The notes: generated from the sequence alone by a model not told the origin. 64,000 nt of DNA from JAGQZY01 sp964588335 (GCA_964588335.1 CAZPOV010000005.1:124001-188000), one strand, 5' to 3'; shown: positions 1 through 9,408, counted from the stretch's first letter. A program made the numbers and translations.

Positions 1-1
1 T

Positions 2-814
2 ATTATCGTTGATAATAAAAAAATTCCTTTCACTTTTGAAAGAGATCCTTCACAAATTCCTTGGGCCGACTGGGGCGCTGATATCGTTTTTGAGTGCACC
101 GGTGTTTTTAAAGATACCGAGGCTAACGAAAAGCATCTGCAAGCCGGAGCCAAACGAGTCATCGTTTCTGCACCTGCCAAAGTGGACGCAACTTTTGTTT
201 ATGGTATCAATCATCAAGACTACGATCCAAGCAAACATAAAGTGGTGAGTAATGCTTCATGCACCACTAACTGTCTGGCACCGGTTGCGAAAGTTTTAAA
301 TGATTCTTTTGGAATTGAGTCCGCTTTGATGACAACGGTTCACTCTTACACCAATGACCAAAGAGTTTTAGATTCAAGTCATAAGGATTTACGTCGTGCT
401 CGCGCCGCCGCTGTTTCGATGATTCCAACCACCACTGGAGCCGCCGCGGCCGTCGGTATGGTATTGCCCGAGCTTGAAGGTAAAATTAATGGAATGGCTA
501 TTCGTGTACCAACTCCCAACGTCAGCTTGGTTGATCTGGTTGCCAATGTGAAAAAAGAAACCACAGCAGAACAGGTCAATGAGGCGCTGAAAGCGGCTGC
601 CGATGGTCCTTTAAAAGGTGTTCTTGCCTATACCAACGATGCCGTGGTTAGTGTCGACATGAATGGTGTCACCGACAGTTCGATCATCGATTTGGAAAAC
701 ACTTCGGTTATGGCCGGAAAAATGGTCAAGGTGTTGGCCTGGTATGACAACGAGACTGGGTTTTCTTGTCGCATGTTGGACTTGGCAAAATATATGTCTG
801 AGCAGGGACTTTAA
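2..814 (+). CDS. gapA: Glyceraldehyde-3-phosphate dehydrogenase, 5'-truncated by window edge
   Basis: Catalyses NAD(P)-dependent oxidation and phosphorylation of glyceraldehyde 3-phosphate to 1,3-bisphosphoglycerate in cytosolic glycolysis. The open frame is already running at base 2, so about 65 N-terminal residues (the start of the nucleotide-binding fold) lie outside the window; 270 residues are visible. The active-site segment SNASCTTNCLAP carries the catalytic cysteine, and the C-terminal WYDNETGFS signature is present, both typical of the family. The stop overlaps the pgk start as TAATG, so pgk is probably translationally coupled. This is the first visible gene of a glycolytic gap-pgk-tpi cluster. 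Nothing is broken in the visible part. The cofactor preference (NAD versus NADP) cannot be judged because the N-terminus is missing. Confidence 0.97.
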   Translation: MIVDNKKIPFTFERDPSQIPWADWGADIVFECTGVFKDTEANEKHLQAGAKRVIVSAPAKVDATFVYGINHQDYDPSKHKVVSNASCTTNCLAPVAKVLNDSFGIESALMTTVHSYTNDQRVLDSSHKDLRRARAAAVSMIPTTTGAAAAVGMVLPELEGKINGMAIRVPTPNVSLVDLVANVKKETTAEQVNEALKAAADGPLKGVLAYTNDAVVSVDMNGVTDSSIIDLENTSVMAGKMVKVLAWYDNETGFSCRMLDLAKYMSEQGL

Positions 815-2034
815 TGGCACTGGAATCTTACTTAGATCTAAAACAAATGGAGTTGCGCGGGAAACGGGTTTTTCTACGCCTCGATCTGAACGTTCCTTTA
901 AAAGATGGCAAAGTCCTTGATGAAAATCGGATCGATGCCGCTCTTCCCACATTGCAGTTTCTTGTCGAAGCTGGCGCTAAAGTGATTGTGGCTTCGCATT
1001 TGGGGCGGCCAAAAACCGAAGAAGACAGACAAAAACTGTCTTTAGAGCCGGTTGCTCATTGTTTGAATAAAAAAGGTTTTGAAGTCTTGCTTATGGACTC
1101 ACCGGATTCTGAAGCTCCCTATGAGCTTTGTAAAGGTCTGTCCGGCCGTCAGATTATTTTGTTAGAAAACCTTCGGTTTGCTGCCGGTGAGACTAAAAAC
1201 TCCAATGAGCTGGCCGCGAAATGGGCGCGTTATTCTGACGTTTACGTCAACGATGCCTTTGGTGCTTGTCACCGAGCCCACGCCAGTATTGATGCTATTG
1301 CCAAACAAATTCCACAGCGCTGCTTTGGTTTTCTGATCGAGAAAGAAGTTAAAGCCTTGCAAAAGATTAAAGATAAGCCTGACAAACCGTTTTATATCCT
1401 TACCGGGGGTAGCAAGGTTAGCGATAAAATTCCTTTGCTCGAATCGTTTGCCGATAAAATGGATGGCATCATCATCGGTGGCGCCATGGCCTACACATTT
1501 TTAAAAGCCGACGGCTTTGCTGTTGGCGCCTCACGGGTTGAAGAGAATTTTGTTGGAGTCGCGAAAAAGTTTTTAAACCAAATGCGGGTTTCTGAAAAAA
1601 AGGTTTTTCTGCCCGTTGATCATCATGTAGTCAGCGATTTTGAAAGTGATGATTTTTCTGTCGTTGATTCGGCGACGATTCCCGAGGGTAAGATGGCCTT
1701 GGATATTGGACCTAAAACTCAAAAACTCTATGCCGAAGCTCTGCAGGCGGCTGGCAGTATTTTTTGGAATGGACCGATGGGTGTCTACGAGAGAAAGCCA
1801 TTCGCGGCTGGTTCGGTAGCTATGGCCAAGGCGATGGCTGAAACTTCGGCCTTCACCGTTATTGGTGGTGGCGACTCGGCGGCAGCGGCTATTGATTCTG
1901 GCTACGCCGATCAGGTCGATCATATCTCAACAGGGGGCGGAGCGTCTCTTGAATTCATTCAGGGCATCAAGTTGCCAGGGTTGGAAGCGCTTAAAGTAAG
2001 AAAAACCGAAATCATAGAGGAGACAGACGGATGA
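814..2034 (+). CDS. pgk: Phosphoglycerate kinase
   Basis: Transfers the acyl phosphate of 1,3-bisphosphoglycerate to ADP, making ATP and 3-phosphoglycerate. The 406-residue length is normal. Family signatures are visible: the N-terminal substrate-binding run RLDLNVPL, ASHLGRP, VNDAFGACHRAHAS, the central LTGGSKVSDKI, the hinge region WNGPMGVYE and the C-terminal nucleotide-site GGGDSAAA and STGGGASLEF. The ATG overlaps the gapA stop by one base, and its own TGA overlaps the tpiA ATG (ATGA), so the three glycolytic genes are transcribed and probably translated as a coupled unit. No anomaly seen. Confidence 0.97.
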   Translation: MALESYLDLKQMELRGKRVFLRLDLNVPLKDGKVLDENRIDAALPTLQFLVEAGAKVIVASHLGRPKTEEDRQKLSLEPVAHCLNKKGFEVLLMDSPDSEAPYELCKGLSGRQIILLENLRFAAGETKNSNELAAKWARYSDVYVNDAFGACHRAHASIDAIAKQIPQRCFGFLIEKEVKALQKIKDKPDKPFYILTGGSKVSDKIPLLESFADKMDGIIIGGAMAYTFLKADGFAVGASRVEENFVGVAKKFLNQMRVSEKKVFLPVDHHVVSDFESDDFSVVDSATIPEGKMALDIGPKTQKLYAEALQAAGSIFWNGPMGVYERKPFAAGSVAMAKAMAETSAFTVIGGGDSAAAAIDSGYADQVDHISTGGGASLEFIQGIKLPGLEALKVRKTEIIEETDG

Positions 2035-2762
2035 GTTTTGTCGTAGCCGGTAATTGGAAGATGAACAAAAACCCAAAAGAAACGGCTGAGTTCTTTAAAG
2101 AATTCAACGGATTTGAAATCCCTGAGTCGGTGAAAACCATTTTCTTCGTATCCTCGGTCAACGCCGTGGCCGCTTCGGAGGCACAGGTGGCTTGGGGTCC
2201 GCAGAATATTTTTCCAGCAGCTTCAGGAGCTTTCACTGGCGAAACGTCGCCAAAGGTGATGGCTGAACTGGGAGCGCAATATGTTTTAGTGGGTCACAGC
2301 GAGCGTCGCAAATTGTTTGCGGAATCTGACGAGCAAACCAATATTAAAATCCACAGTGCTCAGGAGTTTGGTTTAAGCCCTATTCTTTGTGTGGGCGAGA
2401 CTTTGGATGAGCGCAACCAGGGACTGACCTTAGAGATTTTACAGCGACAACTGGTGACGGGACTCTCCAACTACCAGCCGAACAAAGAGCTGCACATTGC
2501 CTATGAGCCAGTTTGGGCGATTGGCACCGGTGAGGTAGCATCGGTGGAACAGGTCAGTGAGGCCCATCGTTTTATCCGAAAATTTTTAAAAGAAAAATTA
2601 CCCAACCACGAAAAACAGATAGCCATTCTTTATGGCGGCTCGGTCAAACCGATCAATGCCAGTGAGTTGGCGCAGGCTGATGAAGTCGGAGGCTTTTTAG
2701 TGGGAGGAGCCTCTTTAAAAGCTCCGTCTTTTTTTGAAATTATTAAGGCTTGCCAAGGATGA
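2031..2762 (+). CDS. tpiA: Triose-phosphate isomerase
   Basis: Interconverts dihydroxyacetone phosphate and glyceraldehyde 3-phosphate. The protein is 243 residues, a normal TIM-barrel length. It opens with the substrate lysine motif AGNWKMN, has the catalytic histidine in VGHSERR and the catalytic glutamate in AYEPVWAIGTG; YGGSVKP and the phosphate-binding GGASL are near the C-terminus. The start is the ATG overlapping the pgk stop, and the TGA overlaps the downstream antiporter ATG. In many bacteria tpiA is followed by secG; here it is followed by an ion antiporter instead. Confidence 0.97.
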   Translation: MSFVVAGNWKMNKNPKETAEFFKEFNGFEIPESVKTIFFVSSVNAVAASEAQVAWGPQNIFPAASGAFTGETSPKVMAELGAQYVLVGHSERRKLFAESDEQTNIKIHSAQEFGLSPILCVGETLDERNQGLTLEILQRQLVTGLSNYQPNKELHIAYEPVWAIGTGEVASVEQVSEAHRFIRKFLKEKLPNHEKQIAILYGGSVKPINASELAQADEVGGFLVGGASLKAPSFFEIIKACQG

Positions 2763-4471
2763 CAGATTACACCCGGAAACTTCGTAAAGCTTATGGCTTG
2801 ATAGCTCTGTCTTTTTTGATAGCGCATATCTTTATAGGCACTGAGGTACCGGGGACCAGCTGGAGCCTTTTGCCTCCGGCCTTAGCTATCACTGTGGCTT
2901 TTATAACTGGCAGTCTAGTGGTCAGTTTGGGAGCCGCGGTTTTGATTGGGGCTTTTCTGATTGCGCGAGGATTAGGACATGGTTTTTTCGGCGGTATTAT
3001 CGTTGCCATTAAAAAGTCGTGTTTTTATTTTGCGAGTGCTTTAATTGGCGACGAAGCGGTTTCAATCGGGTTGCCCGGTGGTGATGAGGGGTGGGCCGAT
3101 TTTGTCGCCGCTATCTCATGGTCAAACCTTCAGATCTTAGGTTTTGTGTTTTTTATTCTATCAATGGTGCATGTGATGACAGCCGCAGGAGGCCTTCACG
3201 CCATGGTGCGATCCTTGCAAAAATTTATTGTCGGACCTCGCAGTGCACAGTTTGTCACGGCCGTGTTGGGTTGTCTTATTTTTATTGATGATTACGCCAA
3301 CACCATGATCGTCGGGTCGACAATGCGCAAAGTGACCGACCGCTATAAAGTGAGCCGCGAGAAATTGGCTTTTATAGTCGATGCGACCAGTGCGCCGATT
3401 GCCGGAGTGGCTTTGGTCAGTACCTGGATTGGATACGAAGTCGGCTTATTTTCTGAAATGGCTAAGAAGTTCAGCTGGCAATTGGATGGCTATGCGGTGT
3501 TTCTGGATGCCATTCAATTTCGCTTTTATTGTTTCCTAATGCTGTTCTTTGTGTTCGTGAATATCTTGTTTGGTGTCGATTTTGGAAAAATGAAGAGCTA
3601 CGAAAAAAGCCCAATCATTGATGATGACTTTGACGAAGACGATGAGACAAAGGCGTCAGTCGTGTGTGCGATTTTTCCTATCGGACTGCTGCTCGTTCTT
3701 GTGTTCACTTTGCTATGGCGAGATGGCGGTGGTTTTGTTGGAGACAAAAGTTTAATGAGTTTGGCTGATTGGCGACAGGTTTTAACAGCCAGTCAGAATG
3801 GTATTTGGATTCTTTTTGTTTCTTCGTTGATTGCTTATGTCTCAGCTTTTGTTCTCGGTTTTACCTTGTCTGACCAAAGAACAAAAGTTTTATTTGAAAC
3901 TATCAGTGCCGGCATCCGCAGTGCTTGGCTCCCAATTTCTATTTTGGTGTTGGCTTGGTCTTTAAAAGAGGTTTGCAATGATATGGAGACCGGTGTTTAT
4001 TTGGTTTCGGTCCTCAGCGAAAAGGTCAGTAGTCACTGGTTGCCGTTGGCGATCTTTGTGGTTTCGGCGATTACCGCTTTTGCCACTGGCACCAGCTGGG
4101 GAACCATGGCGATCCTGATTCCAACCGTAACACCTTTAGCTGTAGCTATGGGTGGTGGTGGTTATGGCCTTTACGTTTCATTGTGTTTGGCGGCTATTTT
4201 GGATGGCGCCATTATGGGAGACCACTGCTCTCCGATCTCTGACACCACTATTATGAGCTCCATTTCTTCTGAGTGTGATTTGATGAATCATGTACGATCA
4301 CAACTGCCGTATTCATTGATGGTTGGAAGCCTCGCGGTTGTCTTTGGTTATCTTCCGGCCGGTTATGGAATTTCAATGGGTCAAACAATACCCTTGGCTT
4401 TGTTCATTATTGTCGCGGTCTTTTTTATTTTTAAAATAAAGCCGCGATTCACCCGAGGTGTGTATGAGTGA
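2759..4471 (+). CDS. nhaC: NhaC-family Na+/H+ antiporter
   Basis: Predicted inner-membrane secondary transporter of the NhaC family (Pfam Na_H_antiporter), exchanging Na+ for H+ or a related ion or amino-acid couple. I place the start at the ATG overlapping the tpiA stop (ATGA); an upstream TTG would add only three residues. The protein is about 570 residues with roughly 12 hydrophobic segments. Family-like motifs are FIDDYANTMIVGS in the first half and GTSWGTMAILIPTVTPLA plus GDHCSPISDTTIMSS in the second. A very acidic cytoplasmic loop (DDDFDEDDE) lies near residue 295. It is embedded between tpiA and ilvA with overlapping ends, so it must be co-transcribed with them. The exact ion specificity cannot be read from sequence. 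Confidence 0.85.
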   Translation: MTDYTRKLRKAYGLIALSFLIAHIFIGTEVPGTSWSLLPPALAITVAFITGSLVVSLGAAVLIGAFLIARGLGHGFFGGIIVAIKKSCFYFASALIGDEAVSIGLPGGDEGWADFVAAISWSNLQILGFVFFILSMVHVMTAAGGLHAMVRSLQKFIVGPRSAQFVTAVLGCLIFIDDYANTMIVGSTMRKVTDRYKVSREKLAFIVDATSAPIAGVALVSTWIGYEVGLFSEMAKKFSWQLDGYAVFLDAIQFRFYCFLMLFFVFVNILFGVDFGKMKSYEKSPIIDDDFDEDDETKASVVCAIFPIGLLLVLVFTLLWRDGGGFVGDKSLMSLADWRQVLTASQNGIWILFVSSLIAYVSAFVLGFTLSDQRTKVLFETISAGIRSAWLPISILVLAWSLKEVCNDMETGVYLVSVLSEKVSSHWLPLAIFVVSAITAFATGTSWGTMAILIPTVTPLAVAMGGGGYGLYVSLCLAAILDGAIMGDHCSPISDTTIMSSISSECDLMNHVRSQLPYSLMVGSLAVVFGYLPAGYGISMGQTIPLALFIIVAVFFIFKIKPRFTRGVYE

Positions 4472-5678
4472 TTTGAAAATTACAATCGATGACGTTTGGG
4501 CGGCCCAAAAAACCATTGGACAGGTGGCTCGACGGACGCCTACCAATTTGGCTCTCGGTAAAAAGCTTCGTACCAACAATGTTCACGTTAAACTTGAAAA
4601 CCTGCAAACAACCGGAAGCTTTAAAATTCGAGGGTCTTTAAATAAAATATCAAACCTGTCAGAAGAAGAAAAAAAGCGGGGAGTGATCGCAGCCTCTGCT
4701 GGTAACCATGCTCAAGGTGTGGCTCTCAGCTCTCAGTTAAATGGAGTCAACGCGAAGATAGTGATGCCCGAGGGTGCGCCTCTAATTAAAATCTCAGCGA
4801 CTCGTGGCTACGGAGCTGAAGTGGTTCTGCATGGGCGTATCTTTGACGAGGCTTTTCAGAAGGCCCAGGAGATTGCGGAAGCTGAAGGTCGGGTGTTCGT
4901 TCATCCCTATCAGGACAAACACGTCATCGCCGGACAGGCGACCATTGGAGTCGAAATTTTAGATGCCATACCTGACTTAGAAAGCGTAATCGTCCCCATT
5001 GGTGGTGGTGGTCTGATCAGTGGTATTGCTTTTGTTGTGAAGCATTTGAATCCAAAGTGTAAAGTTTTTGGTGTGGTTTCCAATCAGGCACCGGGCATGA
5101 TGCAGTTAAAAAAACATATTCCCGTTGAATTGCCCCCCGTGATTTCAACCATTGCCGATGGAATTGCCGTTAAAAATCCAAGCCCATTGATGTTTCAAAC
5201 TTACATCGACCCTTATGTGGACGACATCGTAACAGTTTCCGACGAGGATCTTTCGCAAGCCATCGTTTACGGAATGGAAATGGAAAAGACGATTCTTGAA
5301 GGCTCGGGGGCGGCGGGTTTAGCCGCAGTTCTGACCGGCAAGATTAAAACCAAGGGGCCCAGCTGTGTGGTTCTCTGTGGCGGTAATGTTGATTTGAACA
5401 CCATCAGTTCGGTGATTGATACTGGATTGAGAAAGTCGGGGCGGTTGGCTCGAATCTCAGTGATCGTGGATGATCTTCCTGGGCATTTAGCACAAATCAC
5501 GCGCGACTTTGCCGACTTGCGGGCCAATGTTTTGGATGTTCATCACGATCGTGTCAGCCCCGAACTTTCACTCCGGCAGACGCGTATTGATTTTCTTTTA
5601 GAAACTATGAGCCAAGAACATATTGATAAGATTAAAGATCAAATTCGTGAGCGGAATATTAATATAATCGAGAGGTAA
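4464..5678 (+). CDS. ilvA: Threonine ammonia-lyase (threonine dehydratase) with C-terminal ACT domain
   Basis: PLP-dependent deamination of L-threonine to 2-oxobutanoate, the entry step of isoleucine synthesis. At 404 residues it matches the shorter TdcB-like enzymes that carry a single C-terminal ACT domain (about residues 330-404), not the 510-residue E. coli IlvA. The PLP lysine is K54 in TTGSFKIRGS and the phosphate-binding glycine loop is PIGGGGLISG. The ATG is taken inside ATGAGTGA, overlapping the antiporter gene by 8 nt; a GTG six bases upstream is possible. The ACT domain suggests allosteric control by an amino acid, but which one is not visible. hisC follows 5 nt downstream. Confidence 0.9.
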   Translation: MSDLKITIDDVWAAQKTIGQVARRTPTNLALGKKLRTNNVHVKLENLQTTGSFKIRGSLNKISNLSEEEKKRGVIAASAGNHAQGVALSSQLNGVNAKIVMPEGAPLIKISATRGYGAEVVLHGRIFDEAFQKAQEIAEAEGRVFVHPYQDKHVIAGQATIGVEILDAIPDLESVIVPIGGGGLISGIAFVVKHLNPKCKVFGVVSNQAPGMMQLKKHIPVELPPVISTIADGIAVKNPSPLMFQTYIDPYVDDIVTVSDEDLSQAIVYGMEMEKTILEGSGAAGLAAVLTGKIKTKGPSCVVLCGGNVDLNTISSVIDTGLRKSGRLARISVIVDDLPGHLAQITRDFADLRANVLDVHHDRVSPELSLRQTRIDFLLETMSQEHIDKIKDQIRERNINIIER

Positions 5679-5683
5679 GCGGA

Positions 5684-6802
5684 ATGCGAGTGTCCCCAGA
5701 AATTGAATCCTTAATACCTTATAAGCCAGGTAAACCCATTGAAGAGACCAAGCGCGAGTTGGGTCTGGATGAGGTTATTAAATTAGCAAGCAATGAAAAT
5801 CCTCTGGGACCCAGCCCGAAAGCCATGCAGGCGATCAAAGAGGCGAAGTTTGATTTGTCACGCTATCCAGATCCGAGCTGCTACAAGCTGCGAACCAAGC
5901 TGGCAGAGCAATGGAAGGTGCGAGCCGACGATATTGTCATTGGCAATGGCTCCAATGAATTGATCGACCTTCTGATCCGTGTGTTCTGCGAACCGGGTGA
6001 TAAAATTATCACTCCACAGAGGTCTTTTATTGCCTACAGTGTTTGCGCCCAAGCGGCCCGAGTCGGTAAAGAAGAAATTACCGTGGATAAAAATTTCCAC
6101 TGGGATGTCGATAAGTTTATTAAAGACTTTAAAAGAGATCATAACAAGCGTGAGAAAATTCTGTTTTTAGCCAACCCCAATAATCCGACGGGTACTTACC
6201 TTTCGAAAGATGAGGTGACACGTCTTTTAGAAGTTTTGGGAGGGAGATCCGATATTTTAGTGGTTTTCGACGAGGCTTATAACGAGTACGTTCGGGCTGA
6301 GGACTTTGCTCAGAGCGCTGATTTTTTTAAAAAATACAGCAATGTGTTGATTTGCCGCACCTTCAGTAAAATTTTTGGCTTGGCCGGTTTGCGGGTGGGG
6401 GCTTTGATAGGGAGTGCGGATCATACCCAGTGGATCAACCGTGTGCGCAACCCTTTTAACGTTAACACCTTAGCGCAAGAGGCCGCCATTGCGGCGCTTG
6501 ATGACCAGGATTATATTCGTCAGTCGCAAGAAATGGTGTGGTCAGGATTGGACGACTATTATCAGTTTTTTGACTCTTTGGGTCTGCCTTACACGCCATC
6601 ACAAACCAATTTTGTCCTTTTTGACAGTCTTCGCGACGGATCCTTGTTTTTTACAAATGCCATGCGCAAAGGTTTGCTGGTGCGACCCATGACTGGCTAT
6701 GGTTTGCCTCGCCACATTCGATTAACTATTGGCACGGCCGAGGAAAACGAAAAAGCCAAAGAGATCATGAAACAAGTCATCGCCGAGGTACCCAAGCTGT
6801 GA
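5684..6802 (+). CDS. hisC: Histidinol-phosphate aminotransferase (fold-type I PLP enzyme)
   Basis: Class-II-type aminotransferase, 372 residues. The N-terminal LASNENPLGPSP motif and the PLP-lysine motif TFSKIFGLAGLRVG (K229) are characteristic of HisC; NPNNPTG and FDEAYNEY are the other cofactor contacts. No other histidine gene is nearby. The enzyme sits just upstream of cmk, a place where many bacteria carry hisC-like aminotransferases next to aromatic genes, so it might also act on aromatic (phenylalanine or tyrosine) keto acids. The TGA overlaps the GTG start of cmk. Confidence 0.88.
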   Translation: MRVSPEIESLIPYKPGKPIEETKRELGLDEVIKLASNENPLGPSPKAMQAIKEAKFDLSRYPDPSCYKLRTKLAEQWKVRADDIVIGNGSNELIDLLIRVFCEPGDKIITPQRSFIAYSVCAQAARVGKEEITVDKNFHWDVDKFIKDFKRDHNKREKILFLANPNNPTGTYLSKDEVTRLLEVLGGRSDILVVFDEAYNEYVRAEDFAQSADFFKKYSNVLICRTFSKIFGLAGLRVGALIGSADHTQWINRVRNPFNVNTLAQEAAIAALDDQDYIRQSQEMVWSGLDDYYQFFDSLGLPYTPSQTNFVLFDSLRDGSLFFTNAMRKGLLVRPMTGYGLPRHIRLTIGTAEENEKAKEIMKQVIAEVPKL

Positions 6803-7470
6803 GTATTGAAAAACTGATAACGATTGATGGCCCATCGGCCTCTGGAAAGTCGTCGGTGAGCCGCCGCGTGGCTGATGAGTTGGGTTGGAAATGGGTGTCG
6901 ACAGGTGCATTTTACCGGGGTCTGGCGCTAACAGCGCTGCGCGAGAACGTGGCCGCCGACAACCAGTCGGCTTTGCTTCAATTGGTGAGTTCGGACACAT
7001 GGAAAGTAGAAATGACAGCGGCCAACACTTTGGTGCGCTACCGGGGCGAGGATGTCACCAGTGAAATTGTTGGTGAGAAAGTGGGGGCTATGGCTAGCCA
7101 AATCAGCCAAATTCCGGAGGTTCGCAAAGCTCTCTTGGAAAGGCAGCGCAACTGCTTTGACCCCAACATCGGCTTGGTAGCCGAGGGGCGTGATTGTGGC
7201 ACCGTGGTTTTTCCCGGGGCCCCTATTAAAATCTATCTGACAGCCAATCCCGACCTGCGCGCCAAACGACGGTCCGCTGAAGAGGGGGCTGATCAAGAAA
7301 AAACCCAGGAAATGCAGATAGTTAGAGACACTCAAGACTCGCAAAGAAAGGTCGCCCCTTTAAAAGAGGCCGACGGCTCATTAAAGATTGATTCGAGCTT
7401 TTTAAGCCTGGCTGAGGTGGTCGCAGAAGTTCTGAAATATTCACAATCTAAGGGTCTAAAATTACCCTGA
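6799..7470 (+). CDS. cmk: Cytidylate kinase
   Basis: Phosphorylates CMP and dCMP using ATP, feeding nucleotide pools. The 223-residue protein has the Walker-A loop GPSASGKSS at residues 11-19, the VSTGAFYRGLA substrate motif and the AEGRDCGTVVFP segment diagnostic of Cmk. The start is a GTG overlapping the hisC stop (GTGA). The cmk-rpsA neighbourhood is widely conserved in bacteria, which supports the call. It is the last gene of the overlapping plus-strand run; rpsA follows after 162 nt with its own promoter-like sequence. Confidence 0.95.
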   Translation: MSIEKLITIDGPSASGKSSVSRRVADELGWKWVSTGAFYRGLALTALRENVAADNQSALLQLVSSDTWKVEMTAANTLVRYRGEDVTSEIVGEKVGAMASQISQIPEVRKALLERQRNCFDPNIGLVAEGRDCGTVVFPGAPIKIYLTANPDLRAKRRSAEEGADQEKTQEMQIVRDTQDSQRKVAPLKEADGSLKIDSSFLSLAEVVAEVLKYSQSKGLKLP

Positions 7471-7476
7471 ATCCCT

Positions 7477-7504
7477 TTGACTTTGAGCGTTTAGGCTTTA
7501 TAAC
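7477..7504 (+). promoter_or_regulatory. Sigma-70-type promoter and ~120-nt leader of rpsA
   Basis: TTGACT (7477-7482) and TATAAC (7499-7504) match five of six bases of each consensus hexamer, with 16-bp spacing. Transcription would start near 7511, leaving an unusually long untranslated leader of about 120 nt up to the rpsA ATG at 7633. A strong Shine-Dalgarno, AAGGAGGT, lies at 7612-7619, about 13 nt from the start, slightly farther than usual. In Enterobacteria S1 represses its own mRNA through leader structure; whether this leader does the same is inference. Confidence 0.6.
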
Positions 7505-7632
7505 TCTACGTTCACTCTTATGAAATCAGCAATTCATCGAATTAACGGTGAGCTTGATGGATGAGTGTGAAATTTAGGAGTCAAAATCTCGTTTGAGGTC
7601 TTGAGTCCACCAAGGAGGTACAAAATAAACTA

Positions 7633-9408
7633 ATGAATAAAACAAACAATCTAACCAAAAAACAAAAAGAGGAATTAGAAATTCTTCGACTCTTCAAAGA
7701 AGACGAAAATGAAGAGAATAAAAAGTCAGGTGAATTCGCGGAACTATTTGAGGACGCGGTTAAAGAGAACGAAGTAAAGGCGGGAGATATCGTCAAAGGA
7801 TCCATCGTTGAGGTCCAACCCGATTACGTTCTTGTTGATATCAACTACAAATCTGAGGGACTGATCCCAATGAGCGAATTCCGAGTGGTGGAAGGCAGTG
7901 ATGCCATTCAACCCGGAGACGAAATCGAAGTCTACGTTGACAAAATTGAAAACGACAACGGAATGATTGTTTTGTCTAAAGAAAAAGCCGATATGATGCG
8001 TGCATGGACTGATATTTCTCGTGCTGCTGAAAATCAAGAACACATCGAAGGAACTGTGATCTCCAAAGTAAAAGGTGGACTCAGTGTCGATATTGGTGTG
8101 AAGGCTTTCCTTCCTGGAAGTCAAATTGACCTTCGCCCTGTGCGCAACATGGACATGTACATTGGCAAGAAGTTCAAATTCAAAGTTATTAAATTTAATA
8201 AAAAGCGTGGAAACATTGTGCTTTCTCGCCGTGCCCTTCTTGAAGAAGAGCGCGAATCTCTAAGATCTCAAACCAAAGATCAAATGAAAGAGGGAAGCAA
8301 AGTGAACGGTATCGTGAAAAACGTCACCGATTACGGAGCTTTTATCGATCTTGGTGGAATCGATGGCCTTCTGCATATTACGGACATGAGCTGGTCGCGT
8401 ATCAAGCATCCTAGCGAAGTGATCAATGTGGGCGACGAAATCGAAGTCATGGTCTTAAAATATGATACAGAAAAAGAGCGTGTTTCTCTTGGTCTTAAGC
8501 AGTTGACTGAAGATCCTTGGAACGACACCGCTGACAAGTTCCCTGTCGGAGCTAAAATCACTGGAACCGTGGTCAGCCTCACTGATTATGGTGCCTTTAT
8601 CGATGTCGGTGAAGGTGTTGAAGGTCTTATTCACGTGTCTGAAATGTCTTGGACAAAACGCGTGAAGCATCCTTCGCAAATCGTTAATGTAGGCGATGAA
8701 GTGGAAGTTCAGGTCTTGGCTCTTGACGAAGAAAACCGTCGCATTAGCTTGGGTATGAAACAGCTTCAACCGAATCCTTGGAACGAGCTGAAAGAGGCTT
8801 ATCCTCCAGGAACCATCATTGAAGGTGAAGTGAAGTCGATCACAGATTTTGGTATTTTTATCGGAATTGAAGAAGGTATCGACGGCATGGTCCACATCTC
8901 TGACTTCTCTTGGACGAAGCGTGTGAACCATCCTTCCGAAATGTACACCAAAGGCGATAAAGTGCGTGCGGTTGTTCTGGGTGTTGATATTGAAAACGAA
9001 AGATTCAGTCTTGGAATCAAGCAATTGGATGCCGATCCTTGGGCCGAAGTGGATAAGAAATTCACCATCGGAACAATGCATGAGGTGAAGGTGACCAAGC
9101 TTGCTGATTTCGGAGTGTTTGTAGAGCTTTCTGATGACATCGAAGGTTTGGTCCATATTTCTGAGCTTTCAACCAAGCGCGTGAACTCGCCGGATGAAGT
9201 TTGTAAAGTGGGTGACACCATTAAGGCTGAGGTGATTAGTATTGATCAGGACGCTCGTAAGGTTGGCCTCAGTGCACGTCTTGCAACGCTTCGTGAGCAA
9301 AATGCTGATGTTTCAGAATACCAGAAGAAGACGGCCAAGCCGACAAATGCCACTCTTGGTGATCTGTTCTCTGATCAGTTGAAAGACCTTCAGCAGAACG
9401 ATAACTAA
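7633..9408 (+). CDS. rpsA: 30S ribosomal protein S1
   Basis: Ribosomal protein that captures mRNA for translation initiation. The 591-residue protein contains six S1 RNA-binding repeats in order, roughly residues 47-120, 132-203, 216-290, 303-377, 390-464 and 476-548. The last four carry the typical DYGAF/DFGxF and HxSE/HISxxS signatures, while the first two are divergent ribosome-docking repeats, as in E. coli S1. A charged lysine- and glutamate-rich N-terminus precedes them. The start is the ATG downstream of a perfect AGGAGG. Six full domains make S1 the proper call rather than a shorter S1-like protein. Transcription is probably from the promoter at 7477 plus read-through from cmk. Confidence 0.97.
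   Translation: MNKTNNLTKKQKEELEILRLFKEDENEENKKSGEFAELFEDAVKENEVKAGDIVKGSIVEVQPDYVLVDINYKSEGLIPMSEFRVVEGSDAIQPGDEIEVYVDKIENDNGMIVLSKEKADMMRAWTDISRAAENQEHIEGTVISKVKGGLSVDIGVKAFLPGSQIDLRPVRNMDMYIGKKFKFKVIKFNKKRGNIVLSRRALLEEERESLRSQTKDQMKEGSKVNGIVKNVTDYGAFIDLGGIDGLLHITDMSWSRIKHPSEVINVGDEIEVMVLKYDTEKERVSLGLKQLTEDPWNDTADKFPVGAKITGTVVSLTDYGAFIDVGEGVEGLIHVSEMSWTKRVKHPSQIVNVGDEVEVQVLALDEENRRISLGMKQLQPNPWNELKEAYPPGTIIEGEVKSITDFGIFIGIEEGIDGMVHISDFSWTKRVNHPSEMYTKGDKVRAVVLGVDIENERFSLGIKQLDADPWAEVDKKFTIGTMHEVKVTKLADFGVFVELSDDIEGLVHISELSTKRVNSPDEVCKVGDTIKAEVISIDQDARKVGLSARLATLREQNADVSEYQKKTAKPTNATLGDLFSDQLKDLQQNDN

Noticed and set aside
8455..9156. 233-codon minus-strand frame inside rpsA
   Set aside because: Fully antisense to S1 repeats, no recognisable product; the sense frame is a clear S1 protein.
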